Made by a program: the position numbers and the translations under genes. Under the pieces are notes generated by a model that had not been told where the DNA came from, searched no databases, and saw only the letters and a program-made list of their open reading frames with translations. A DNA stretch of 64,000 nt from Seiridium cupressi (taxonomy: Eukaryota > Ascomycota > Sordariomycetes > Amphisphaeriales > Sporocadaceae), in the NCBI GenBank assembly GCA_036674765.1, contig JARVKI010000006.1, forward strand, positions 310,001 through 374,000, in the 5' to 3' direction. Position 1 is the stretch's first letter, and every line of letters begins with the position of its first letter. Of the stretch, positions 48,864-63,336 are shown in pieces.

Positions 48864-49665
48864 ATGCAGTCCAAGGCTCTTGTTTTCGGCCTCGTTGCCG
48901 CTGCCTCCGCCCAGTCATCCAGTGTCTCTAGCGACACCAGTCTCGCTACCACCGTCTCGCCCGCCCCGTCCGTGACCGTTGACCCGGCCGTTATCAACAG
49001 CACTGTCGACCCGTCCAGCAGCGCCGTCTCCTACATCTATTACAACACCACCTCCACCTCCACCGTTGTTGTCTCTGGGCTGGTGACCGTCTGCGGTGCT
49101 CCTACCACTTACAAATTCAACGGCGCCGAGTACCCGGCTACCGAGGGCGAGACTATCACCGTCACCAACTGCCCCTGCACTCTCACCACCGTAAGTCTCG
49201 GCTTTCCCACCGTTCGGTTGAAACTTCTGCCGTTGCGTCAGGCTTCGTAGAAGGACCACTTGCTCCGGGAATTCGACTGGGTGGCAATTGCTCTCTTTGC
49301 TAAGGGTCGACCCCTGAGCCACCTTGACCCCGGCCCCCCTTGGTGTAAGACCGATTTCTAACCCTCGGAATCTCCTCTAGGCCGTCCCAACCTTGACCTC
49401 TGAGATCTGCCCTGGTCCCACCAGCGGCATCCCAGCTCCTGGCCCTCCCGCCATCCCACCAGTCGACAACAATGTCCCCGGCGCTCCGGCCGGCACTCCG
49501 GTCCCCGCACCGGTTACCACACCTGGTACTGCCTCTGCCAGCACGTACGTTGCTCCCAGCTCGCCGACGGCTCCCGTCGTCGAGGTGTCTGGGGCGTCCA
49601 GTGGCGCCAGGATGGGCGTGGCCGGCACTGCTCTTGCCGGACTTCTAGGGCTCTTGGCTCTGTGA
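48864..49665 (+). CDS. Secreted GPI-anchored cell-wall protein
   Basis: Two exons, 48864-49190 and 49381-49665, split by a 190 bp GTAAGT...CTCTAG intron in phase 0; product 203 residues. A signal peptide (MQSKALVFGLVAAASA) is followed by a Ser/Thr/Val-rich region. A short conserved core reads VVVSGLVTVCGAPTTYKFNG, then GETITVTNCPCTLTT, like the fungal clock-controlled ccg-6/Mmc-type wall proteins. A Pro/Gly/Ala-rich spacer leads to a small-residue site (SGASSGA) and a C-terminal hydrophobic tail (VAGTALAGLLGLLAL) typical of GPI attachment. Four cysteines are present. Role in the wall is inferred. Confidence 0.88.
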
Positions 49666-50282
49666 GAGGTAGAAACAGGGAATGTCATGATGCGACGTCT
49701 AGTTTCCACTTGGATGAACATGTCTTCATTTTTATTTGTATGACAATGACAAAGAGGTTCCTACGACTCGGGCGGTATACTACCTAGATACAATAGGGCC
49801 ATGACATGAAATGAAAACTACATGTAATAATGACGGTCATTACGCGGTGGGTGGGATCTGGCGGATGAACGGTACTGGACAGGGGAGATTCAGTGTAGAT
49901 GCGGGCTTGTCTTTTAATTCGATGCATTTGTTTTGAGTTTACAATGTTATTAGATTTCGTGTTTATGTTAAGTTTGGTACAGAGAGATTTGTGAGTCTTC
50001 GCCAAGAGACTCAGTCTTCTTGGGGGTCGCCGTGTATCGGCCGCGAAAGTCCAGACTCGATTGTCAATCTTCAAAATAATTATCCCTTGTTCTGAGCTCA
50101 ACACGCCACCCCTAGAACGAGGTGCCTTTCGCTATGCCACATTCCGCTGCGCTTCGGGTATTTCCAGACAAAAAAATGATTACAAGACATTATCTCTCAA
50201 ATTCCTTGCACTAGACCAGACGCCTGAACATTCCAAAGCCGTTGCATAGGCATGGTGAGAGATCATCTGCGAGCCTCACATT
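49666..50282. other. Intergenic region between convergent genes
   Basis: About 0.6 kb between the ends of the GPI protein gene (+) and the DUF7053 gene (-); expected to hold both 3' UTRs. AT-rich in the middle, nothing else recognised. Confidence 0.55.
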
Positions 50283-51344
50283 CTATGGCAGCTCTGCAAT
50301 ATGCGACTCGCCCCCGCTCAGCTCTGCCACGGGGGTAGCTTGATGATAATTCTGAGTTCCGTTCACCCATCCACCCGCTGGTCCTCCAAGCTGCCCGTTC
50401 CCAAGTCCACTCAGCGGTGGTATTTGTGGTGCTTGCTGTCGCGTATACGGGTTGTGAGGATCGTGCACATAGGGCTTCTGCTGGGCCTGCCAGCCCTGAC
50501 CCGTGTATATCTGTCCGCTATCGTGTCTTGAGTGGCCGTACTGCACCGAGGACCGGCCGGTGCGCAGTGGCTCTGGCACCAGCCCAGTCTCGCTGGCTGC
50601 CGCTATCTGGTGAGTATAGATCGGCTGCAGGCTACCACTGCTCTGCTGATGCCGATGGTGGTATGGATTTTGATGGATCTGGTTTGAAGGCGATTGTCTT
50701 CCACTCGACCCATCCACGAACTGACTTCTACGCTCATCGTGCGTCGAGCTCGACCTCCCACCACTGCCAAAGGAGTGCCCGTCATGAAATACCGTACTCG
50801 CTGGACTCAGCGGCGTCGCCGTCGCACCTGACGACTCCGCCTTCCTCACGAGGCGCTCACACAGAACCCCATGTGATTTCAGAATGGTCTTTTTGACGAA
50901 CCCTGCCATCAGAAAATTACACCGCACCTCCACATCCTCACGGATGTACAGCCCCTGACTGGGTGCGCCCAGTCCCAACTCGACAGGCTGTTTCGGCTCT
51001 CCGGGCAACGTACCGCCAAGGCTCCAGCGCTCGCGAATGTGCGTTCCCATGGGTGCGTAGCAATGTGTCCTGATGCCGTCATGAAGATCTTGAAAGGCGG
51101 CCGTGTATGTGAGATCCGATTTGATGCCCGGGGCATAGGCGATCTTGTCCGTCATGCTCCACCAAACGCACTGCCGCTCGTCTTCAGGACAGTGCGGTGG
51201 GGGTTCGGGGAGGGGATGCCGCTCGATCACAAGCGGGTTCAGATCGATCATGGACTGGTGATCATGGAGGAAGTCAAGCACGACTTGCCGGCTCACGCTA
51301 GCCGGGAGCGGCGAGATGGTGGTGAATGTTGTGCGTTTAGACAT
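50283..51344 (-). CDS. DUF7053 domain protein
   Basis: Single-exon gene, 353 residues. The first 170 residues match the fungal DUF7053 domain: RTTFTTISPLPASVSRQVVL, FLHDHQSMIDLNPLVIERH, VWWSMTDKIAYAPG, TYTAAFQDLHDGIRTHCYAP and a final segment VEVRCNFLMAGFVKKT. This pattern of a helix, a lipid-START-like set of strands and a final helix suggests an SRPBCC-like fold, but the function is not known. The remaining 180 residues are Gln/His/Pro/Ser-rich and disordered (IHQNPYHHRHQQSSG). It is in the same direction as ORC4, 1.1 kb downstream of it. Confidence 0.85.
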   Translation of the reverse strand: MSKRTTFTTISPLPASVSRQVVLDFLHDHQSMIDLNPLVIERHPLPEPPPHCPEDERQCVWWSMTDKIAYAPGIKSDLTYTAAFQDLHDGIRTHCYAPMGTHIRERWSLGGTLPGEPKQPVELGLGAPSQGLYIREDVEVRCNFLMAGFVKKTILKSHGVLCERLVRKAESSGATATPLSPASTVFHDGHSFGSGGRSSSTHDERRSQFVDGSSGRQSPSNQIHQNPYHHRHQQSSGSLQPIYTHQIAAASETGLVPEPLRTGRSSVQYGHSRHDSGQIYTGQGWQAQQKPYVHDPHNPYTRQQAPQIPPLSGLGNGQLGGPAGGWVNGTQNYHQATPVAELSGGESHIAELP

Positions 51345-51766
51345 GGTGGAGGGAAAAGGACGCGGAGCTGTGCAAGTGATGAACCATGCGAGTTGAAACC
51401 TGAAAACCCACCGAGAACGAGGACGATGGGGTCAGAAGGAACGCGTTGTTCAGATATGAGCTCGTCGCAAGGCGAGACTCGTGGCGGTGGATATGTAGCG
51501 AACCGGGTCACGATTCGTGAGATGATACGGGCAGTAAGCCGCCACCGTTGTCCCTGTCGTCAGTGATGCGCTAGGTAGTCTGGCTAGCCAATTTAAGTTA
51601 CGTGACCTCCGCCGTTCTGGCGGTTACTAAAATAAAATAAAACAGATGTTAGAATGCAGAGCAAACGGATCGCTGAGAGACAAAGAAGCGATCCTGTATA
51701 GACAGAAAAATGTTGGGTGCGAAAGTGGTTGTAGATGGGTTTGACCGGTAGATCGTCAAAATGACT

Positions 51767-51828
<62 letters not shown>

Positions 51829-52485
51829 AAAGGAGAGAGACTACCTATTACAGCTGTTCAACACTTACACGGGTTGATGCGCTACTGCTATAGTGGCATT
51901 GCGGGGGTGTGTGGTAGGTTGCTTTTGAGCAACGTTATGCCATGAATATATGGACCATCTATAAAACTGATTTCGGAAAATGTCAATGACCCCTGTCCTC
52001 AGAAGGTTGACCGCTGATGTGATGCTGCCAGGGTCCAGGATGTTGCTGCAGCGTTTGTGCTTCCGCACCTGCAGCGGCATTCTTCAGCGATTGAGTGCTT
52101 GCATAGGGCACGGGGCATGCGCTGGGGCTGGGGCTGTGAGGGTGGTGCAACCCCCGGCCCTGCCATGTGGTTGGCAAGCTTTTTTAGCGGCAGCATGAAA
52201 ATAGCAGCACCAGCACATGCCGAGTGGATGGCCAAGTAGCCCCCGGCCGCAGCACTCGGCACCGAGTCCACTGATACCGGTTATAGCGGCGGCTGCGCAG
52301 CTTCCGAGTCCACCGGCACGGGTGCTACAAAACTAGACTCTCTACAATAATTGATCTGTCATGATACACTAAGGGGCGTCAGGTTGATTCATATACTTGG
52401 CCCACCACGCATTGGAGGGCGCAGCCAAGGACAGTTAGCAGTTCTATTTGAGCTGGCAGCCTGGCAGGCTTTATTCCACATTCTC
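51345..52485. other. Intergenic region, DUF7053 promoter with GA microsatellite
   Basis: About 1.1 kb between ORC4 (ends 52486) and the DUF7053 start. It holds the DUF7053 promoter, a long GA microsatellite (51769-51827) some 425 bp upstream of the start, and the ORC4 3' UTR. No gene is recognised. Confidence 0.55.
51769..51827 (+). repeat. (GA)n microsatellite, about 29 units
   Basis: An uninterrupted run of GA dinucleotides, about 59 bp, the longest simple repeat in the window. A further short GAGAGAGA follows at 51833. Purine runs of this kind can keep promoters nucleosome-poor and are polymorphic between strains. Confidence 0.97.
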
Positions 52486-55063
52486 TCAAATGTGTGTACA
52501 CCACTTCACGAGAAAACCTGGGAGTTCGACAGCTGTGGGTATCTCCTCCAACGACACATCAAGCTTCCACATCTTCCCTTCCAGTCCACCATGAGCAGCA
52601 TTGCTTCTCCCGCCGATCCCTGCCGGTATCAATAGACCAAGGGACACCAGCCTCTCCCATGCCATCCCGGCCACCGCTCGTCCCCACGTTCTTCCGCCGG
52701 CGCCGAGAGCTAGCATGCCGGAACTTGCTGACTGCACTCGCTGCTTGCCCATCTGCGAGCTATACTCGTCGTAGGCCATTGCGAAATTGACCGTATCAGT
52801 ATGCGCAACAATGTCGAGACGAGCAGCGGCAATCAACAATGACAAATCAAGATCTGATAACGCCGCCAGGAGGTGAAGCTTGGAATCCGGAGCATCAAGC
52901 TGAACCATTTTTGGTGAAGGTGACGGAATCCTCAGATCTAGAGACGATGCCGATAGTGCTGACAGAGGGAGTATCATGGTTGTAAGAAAGGCGGCGACAG
53001 ACTTGGTCGTATAGAACTGGTACTCAAGGTGATCCTGGAAAGGCGACCTTTTTTGAAGCGCTTCGATCTTCTCATTCCAGTACTTCTGAAACGCAGCCAT
53101 GCCCTGCGAACTGCTATCGAGGCCTTCCGACTCTAGATCTTCCTCCTCGACTTGCAGTCCTTGCCTGCAGATCTCCCAATAAGCCGGCAAGCTCTTCGGC
53201 AGTGATAAATGCACGTAGCGGTGGCTGAAACGACTTTTGACTCTCTTCTCCAGGCTTTCCACGACATCGATGCGCGTTGTCAGACCGAGCACCGCAATTG
53301 GCGCTTTCCTTGCTTGGGCAATATCGAATAAGTTATATAGTAGAGTCTGCCGAGCGTGTGTTGCAAAGAGATCGAACTCATCGATCACAAACACGACAGA
53401 TTTAGATGTTATGCCTTCTTCAGTGCCAGTGATCTCCGAAGGATGTGAAAGCAAAGCCAACAGTGAAGCCAGCGTGTCGGCGTAATTGTTGGTCTGCATA
53501 CGAGTCAGAACCATTGCACTTATAGAAGGTCTCACGACTTACTTTGTTCACCAGATCATCTTCGATCTCCATCTCCTTGCCCAGTTGCCGCCATATCTCT
53601 TTTAGCGCCAGCTTATCATCGGTGTGTATAAAACCGCTGAGCCGAACAACATGGAATGCGTCTGAGCTTTCGGTGGCCAAGTCCGACACTACGCTCTCGA
53701 CCAGAAGCGTTTTCCCGCATCCTCTGGCGCCTATGATCATCATAGAGTTCCCTTCGCCAGCCATGACGGTCTGCTCCACTAGCTGGTAAGTCTTGTCATA
53801 TGCTTCGTCTTGTCCTTTCAGTCTGAGCCGCCGGCTGCCTGAACAACGGTCGATGAGCACCCTCTGCATGGCCTGAAGATGCTGCTCGAAATTGAGAATA
53901 TCAGGAACAATGGTGTGCCCTACTGCCGGCATTGATGCCCCATTCGCCTCCGAGGCCGCATCTTCCTGCAAACAATCCTTGCAGAACCAGTCATCGTCTG
54001 GTATCTTGGGCACATTGTAGCATTTCTGGTGCACAGCCTTATTGCAATTGTCGCAGAAAATAATCTCGTTGCCGCGCTTTGAATCAGGCTTAGAACAAAT
54101 GACACACACTTCGTCCTCTTCGCTGTCCTCGCTTTCGTCTCCGTCGGAAGCCGCGGTTTCTTCGGCTTGCTGTTGTTCGCTTTTCAATACCCTGGGCCGT
54201 GGGGTCGGGGATTTCGGCTCCTTGGGTAAATCTTCAAAGTATACCTCTGCAGGTTTGTTGTCCTCGCCATCAAAAGCCACGTTCTTGCGCGGCCGACCCG
54301 GCCGTTTATGCCGAGGTGTAAGAATGCCTTTCGGAGTCGGTACTGATTGTTTTGCAGGTGATCGATTTTTAGTCGTCCTGCCTCGTGTGACAAATGCCTT
54401 CACCGCAGGCCTTTCAGGCGGCTGAACGCTCCCCTTCCGACTCTTAGCACTAGGCGCCGAGGCCTGGCGGTTCCCTTGGTTTCGCGATGGAGCTTTTCGA
54501 GCACCTTCTCCAGTATCATCCTCTTCATATTCAAGCGAAACTTTTCCCCCCTTGGTACTGCTCTTCCTAGCCGATCCATTGACCGACTTTATTTTGGCTG
54601 GAGTCATGGTCTTGTCGCCCATTGGAGTCGAGAACTCGAGTTCATCCTCTGAACTGGGCACATCATACACGTTCTTCGACGCCTCTTTAGCGGTCTTGGG
54701 GGACTTCTGATTCAGCTTCGTATACGATGCAGCAGTCCGCGTCGGCTTCCTTGGTGACGACTTGGTTTTTGCTTCGACATCAGAGCCCGGTAATTCGTCG
54801 TATGCTGACCTCGAGGAGTCGTCTTGCTCTTCGGATGCTGTTGTTTTGGCGCTGGTGCGTCGGCCGTACCTGAGGACATTTCCTATAGCTGAAGCGATGG
54901 CAGAGAAACCTTTCGAGGGGGCCGGCCCTGGTACCTGCTCACCATTCAAGCGCCTCTTCTTGGCCGAAGAAACTACCTCGGCGCTCGGCGGAGGCGAAGA
55001 GGGATCATCATCATGTTGCGGACGCGTCCTCTTGCGGCGGACTGAGCCGACTTCAGAAGTCAT
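52486..55063 (-). CDS. ORC4: Origin recognition complex subunit 4 with PHD finger
   Basis: Two exons, 55063-53543 and 53493-52486, joined in phase 0 over a 49 bp intron; product 842 residues. Residues 1-310 are basic, Ser/Pro-rich and disordered with an RPGRPRKN AT-hook-like patch. A PHD finger lies at about 319-364 (CVICSKPDSKRGNEIIFCDN, CNKAVHQKCYN, DDDWFCKDC; C4HC3). The ORC4 AAA+ domain follows with Walker A GARGCGKT (about 445-452) and Walker B VVFVIDEFDLF (about 538-548), then RIDVVESLEKRVKSRFSHR (sensor/arginine region) and the C-terminal ORC4 winged-helix part. ORC4 is one of six subunits that mark replication origins and load MCM. Yeast ORC4 lacks the long N-terminus and PHD finger; a PHD finger would allow histone-tail reading. 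Confidence 0.92.
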
Positions 55064-57453
55064 TGAGCAGACTTGGGTATCCGAATAGGTGTGACGTTGA
55101 GTTTATGCCTTGGACAAATACATGGCAATCCCTAATGTTTTTTTTTTCTTCTTCTGGTGGTTGAGTCTGGCGCTATGCTGAGTTTTGCTTGCTGTTTCGA
55201 GGCTGAAGGTTGAGATAATTGCTTGTTTCCAAATAGCCTGAGAACCCCTGAAAGCTCCAACTTTAAGCGCGACGCGCCTACAATTTACTTAACGCGTGGG
55301 GTACTAACTTGCAATGCAACTTACCGCAAGTACTTAACCAAGTTTCTAAGGGTGGGTGGGACCAACCACGGCTCTAATTGAGGTTCGCTTTCCCTCAGAA
55401 CTTGCATTAGAAGTTTACCAAGGGCACCGCTGGTCCAAGTCGCTCAATTGCATGCGTGGGCAGCTATGATGCCATTGCCATACAGCCAATCGCCTTATTA
55501 TTATGTCTTGAATGACCACCATCTGACACATCGTGACACTATCGAGATTGCCCTTTCCGTGTTCTGCCTGCTTCCCTCGTTGAAACAGTGAGAAAAGAGA
55601 TATGCGGCAACAACGCCATGCTGGGGTGATCGAAGCGATACCCGTGTCCAGGGCGAGCCTCCGCTATGACGTCAAATTTTCTGAATGCCATTGTTTTGCT
55701 CCTTCCTAGGACTGTCATGAATACTTTGTCTAGTACAGTGGTATGGGAAGCCCACTTCACTCCCGACAACCCTACACGTATGTCTGAAGCAGCTTGATGA
55801 ATACAAACTTGTAGCAATGTAATGATGCAGGAAGTATAACTTCACCGCGTCACCAACCCTGTACCTATATGAGCCATGAACAAAGCACTCTGCCCAGCGT
55901 CCATAGCCAATTCGACCATATACATTCTGGATGTCTGGGTGATATTGGTAACATCTAGGCCACAAAGGTCTCTACACGGAGTTCGTTGTCATCTTGCCCT
56001 CTTCCGTGTTAATATGGTCTCTATAGGTGATAGTTCGTATCGCACACAGCTGCATTAAGGCAAATTTTGTTTGATATTCGTGCCCGCTTGCCGAGTATGG
56101 ATACTGGTTCGTAAATGACCACAGGATGGTGCAGGTGGGACGATTAGAGTTGTAATGACTATTTTGCTATGAGGAATGGTTTGGCTGTGGTGAAAGCAAT
56201 GGAATGCATTAAAGCAGACTTCGTTTACCACATGACTATTGCAGAGACTATCATGATGATTGCCGGCACTCTTAAAGCCATTACCGAAACGGTTTACTCA
56301 GGCTATGGTTCTTATGGGTAGGCCAACCTAGGGCGGTCTATGATATAGGTTGAGCATATGCAAGACCGTCAGGACTACGGAAGACCTCGGTGATAGTTCG
56401 TTGCGTTGCGAATACACGGAAACAGCTCTATCACATCTCGTTTCTGTAGTCGTATGATATGGACACATTCTGTACGATTCCACTGTTTGGGCAACTACAG
56501 CCGACTCCTTCCTTACCGGCATGTACGTGCACAGGAGATATAGAGCACGTCAGTGCTCATTTCAACACCAACTGTCACTGAAAACAGTCATCTAGGCATT
56601 GCATGCTGCCTAGCACAGAAAGTCCTTTCCTGTCCTGTGTACCGTGCCACTGGGCAGGACTTTTGGTATTTCGTGCCACCAAGGAAGGACCCGATGAAGA
56701 AGAACAAAGCAAGGATTTTTCAGCACCGAGTCCGTTGCCGCGACTTCTGAAACCTGTCGCTCCTGTTATCAGACGAAGCAAGCAAGCAGGTAGTCTGACA
56801 CAATCGCGATTTCCCCCCATGCCAGCAACACTTGCCTTGGGCCCCATCCATTGATAGCAGGACTTGGCGCCCTCCCATACTGCGCCTCTGCCGAGCCACC
56901 CCGCAAAGACAGCAGCTGGAGGCACAGACCCGACGCTGGGAAAGCTCGAGCTGTGGTCGGGACCTTGACTTCTTAGGCAGGGTGCCAATAGGCAAGGTAA
57001 GAAAGCTCCCGCCTGCGAAACACAAAACCCCGCCATTCTCGTCACTGACGTACATCCATCCACCTCCCCCAGGCACCTTTTCGCCGACGTGCATTTTTTG
57101 GGCTTCTGGCTTTCCATCGCTTCGCGCCCACTATCTCTAGCAGTCTCGCGGCCGTAGGGAGCTGGAGGGCAATCGAGCGTCCATTCACTGTTTTCATTGT
57201 TCGTTCCGCGTCCTCTCGCGTCGGCTTATTTGCCCTTCCTTCGACATCCTTTACGCCAGTAACTTTTCGGGACGACTGCAGCATTGCTCACACGCAACCT
57301 CTGGCCCAAAAACCACAACAACAAAAGACCCCCCTCATTCTCCCCGCCCACCTCATCCTGCAACTGCACCCGCACCCGCATCCCACCACCACCACCACTG
57401 TCGTCCTCTCATAGCCCGGCCCCGCGCGTGACGACGCGCAATCAACCGCCATC
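55064..57453. promoter_or_regulatory. Divergent ORC4 / PKC1 promoter region
   Basis: About 2.4 kb between two outward-facing genes. It includes a CRE palindrome at 55667-55674 and, near PKC1, a GC-rich stretch (56600-57300) followed by a C-rich, pyrimidine-rich leader (57300-57420). ORFs on both strands around 56575-57284 are probably chance frames in the PKC1 leader. Confidence 0.55.
55667..55674. promoter_or_regulatory. CRE-like palindrome TGACGTCA
   Basis: Perfect TGACGTCA about 600 bp upstream of ORC4 and 1.8 kb upstream of PKC1. A candidate bZIP/ATF site; function unproven. Confidence 0.25.
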
Positions 57454-61304
<3,851 letters not shown>

Positions 61305-61911
61305 GGATTACAGGGAATTTTTACCAGAGCATAAAGCGTCGCAGGAGGAAGTGCTGGGCACCACACGAGGCTCGACGGCATGAGGTTCACGGAGTCATCT
61401 CATTATCTGCTCGAAATCGAAATTGGAGGAACGACAGCTTACGTGGGATGTGCGATATATACCCATAGCGAGGTGGCTAGAAGCCTTGAACGGACACGAC
61501 GATATTCGGATAGCGTCGCATGGTAGGCGAGAATTCAGCGTGTTGTTTTTGATCAAAAGCCAAAGATCTGTTAGGGATTATCTTTAGATTTTCGATGAGA
61601 GAGGAAGAAAGGCATCGTTCGTCCTTTTCTTCGGGGTGCTGTGGATGGGTGCCTCTTAATAGACCGATAATGCAGCGATTCTCAACTTCCAGTTCATCTC
61701 TTCCCCGGTTCCTTCTATTGAGACCTAGAAAGTTGATAAAAGTCTCATATGATGTGATCTGTCTGGGAATTTATTTTGTTTCATTGTTTGTTCATTTGTT
61801 CGACTATGGTTGATTGATGGTGTGAGGTTCGCCCTCCACCCTTCTATCCTATACAGATGGGGCGGCAGTTGTACCCCAAGTATTCATTTATTTACAATTC
61901 GACCGGGAGAA
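61305..61911. other. Intergenic region between convergent PKC1 and SHE9 genes
   Basis: About 0.6 kb, expected to hold the 3' UTRs of both genes. No ORF with recognisable product and no repeat. Confidence 0.55.
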
Positions 61912-63336
61912 TCACGTCCTCCGCAGGAAAAATACGGCAATTGTGCCCGCTACAGCAGCACCCGCAGCGGCGCCCTCCAGTGCCAATAATGATACATCGC
62001 GCATCCGTATCGCGACTTTCCTCTCGCTTGTCAAATCGGACGCCGTCTCTTTCCACCATGCCGTACTCGTGAGTATCTCCCGCCAAGATATTGGTGTAGT
62101 CTCAACTACAGCGGGGGCCTCTTCGACAACGGCCGGTTCTTCCGTGGGCAATGCGTTCTTCGCCTCTGCCTCTGGTTCCTTTTTCGTGTCCGCTACGACC
62201 AGCGTTGTCTGGGCAGGGACGGCGTTCTGGCTGCTCGAGTCGAAGAACGATCCCAGAACTTCCAGCCTATCGGCCTTTTCTTTCTCTCTTTCATGTTCCA
62301 GCGCCTCTCTCACCTTCTCTTCAAAGCCCTTCACGAGCCTCGCCCGCCTCCACGGCTCCGCGCCAAACTGGAACATGAAGAATAACAGTATGTTGACGCC
62401 CATCAAGCCCCAGGTACCCCACGTACTCATTCGTCGGATTTTGTCGCTCCAGATCTGCTCCTCGTGGTACCTGGCTAGGATGCCGGCGCTGAGCTCGCGG
62501 CCCAGCCTCTCGGCCTCGCGCTCGGCCTCCTCAAGTTCTCTGGCCCGCTGCGCAACGCTCGCCTCGAGCTCGTAGTCTGTGCGATACAATGCGGTGAAGC
62601 GCTCAAAGTCGGCAGGCGTCCAGGTCTTCTGCCGGGCCAGTAGCGTGGTGACCTCACGCTGAGTTGCCGAGCGGTCGCTGACAGCTACTTTGTAGTCGTT
62701 GCGGGCTAGGCGGAGTGTTTCTTGGGCGGTGCTGAGGGACGTTTCGAGGTTGGTGATTTGGTCTTTCAGGGTCTCAATGCCAGAGTAGCCGGTCAGGTCG
62801 TTGATGCGCCGCGAGGCGAGGAAGAGTTTCGACTGCGCCTGGTCCATAAAAGAGGTGAACGCCGTCGAGAGTGTGGAGCGCTGCGACTCGGCTTGCGAGG
62901 GAAGGGAAGATTCGGCGCCATCTTTGAAGCTTGATTCGGGGGAAGACCCTGCGGTAGAAGCATCTGGTGTTGCGTCAGGCGGTGGTGAGGACGTGGATGT
63001 TGCGGTTTCGCCCTGGGTGGAAGGGAAGGGCGGTTCTGGCCTGTCCTCGATGGGTCTCAAGTGGTCGAAGTTTGGTTGTTGCTCCGACTTTTCCTCGGGC
63101 TTCAAATGATCGAAATTAGGAGGCTCTGGTGGTTTCGACGACGAGAATCTGAGCTGGCGGCTGAGGTGAAAGCTGCAGCTTGGGCATATCGACGGCTTCG
63201 AGGCTCGGGTACGGAGGGTAGCAGCAGTGACGACAGACCAGCCGAAAGTGGCCGAGGCTACGCCATTGAAGCACTGCTGCTGGAGCAATTGTGAGCTCAC
63301 TCCAAGGACAGGCCGCAATATCCTAGTAGGAGGCAT
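61912..63336 (-). CDS. SHE9/MDM33 mitochondrial inner-membrane protein
   Basis: Single-exon gene, 474 residues from the ATG at 63336; the frame is open for another 54 codons upstream but begins only with GTG, so 63336 is taken. The N-terminus is Arg/Ser/Thr-rich without acids, ending SRQLRFSSSKPPE, a good matrix-targeting presequence. A Ser/Pro-rich region is followed by SFMDQAQSKLFLASRRINDL and NDLTGYSGIETLKDQI, hallmarks of She9, then a long coiled coil (about residues 190-290), a membrane segment (about 302-322, GLMGVNILLFFMFQFG) and a second near the C-terminus (about 450-471). She9/Mdm33 is an inner-membrane protein that affects mitochondrial shape and fission in yeast. Length fits (yeast about 456). 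Confidence 0.92.
   Translation of the reverse strand: MPPTRILRPVLGVSSQLLQQQCFNGVASATFGWSVVTAATLRTRASKPSICPSCSFHLSRQLRFSSSKPPEPPNFDHLKPEEKSEQQPNFDHLRPIEDRPEPPFPSTQGETATSTSSPPPDATPDASTAGSSPESSFKDGAESSLPSQAESQRSTLSTAFTSFMDQAQSKLFLASRRINDLTGYSGIETLKDQITNLETSLSTAQETLRLARNDYKVAVSDRSATQREVTTLLARQKTWTPADFERFTALYRTDYELEASVAQRARELEEAEREAERLGRELSAGILARYHEEQIWSDKIRRMSTWGTWGLMGVNILLFFMFQFGAEPWRRARLVKGFEEKVREALEHEREKEKADRLEVLGSFFDSSSQNAVPAQTTLVVADTKKEPEAEAKNALPTEEPAVVEEAPAVVETTPISWREILTSTAWWKETASDLTSERKVAIRMRDVSLLALEGAAAGAAVAGTIAVFFLRRT

Noticed and set aside
56575..57117. 180-codon minus-strand frame upstream of PKC1
   Set aside because: Lies in the GC-rich PKC1 promoter and leader, where stops are few; no motif.
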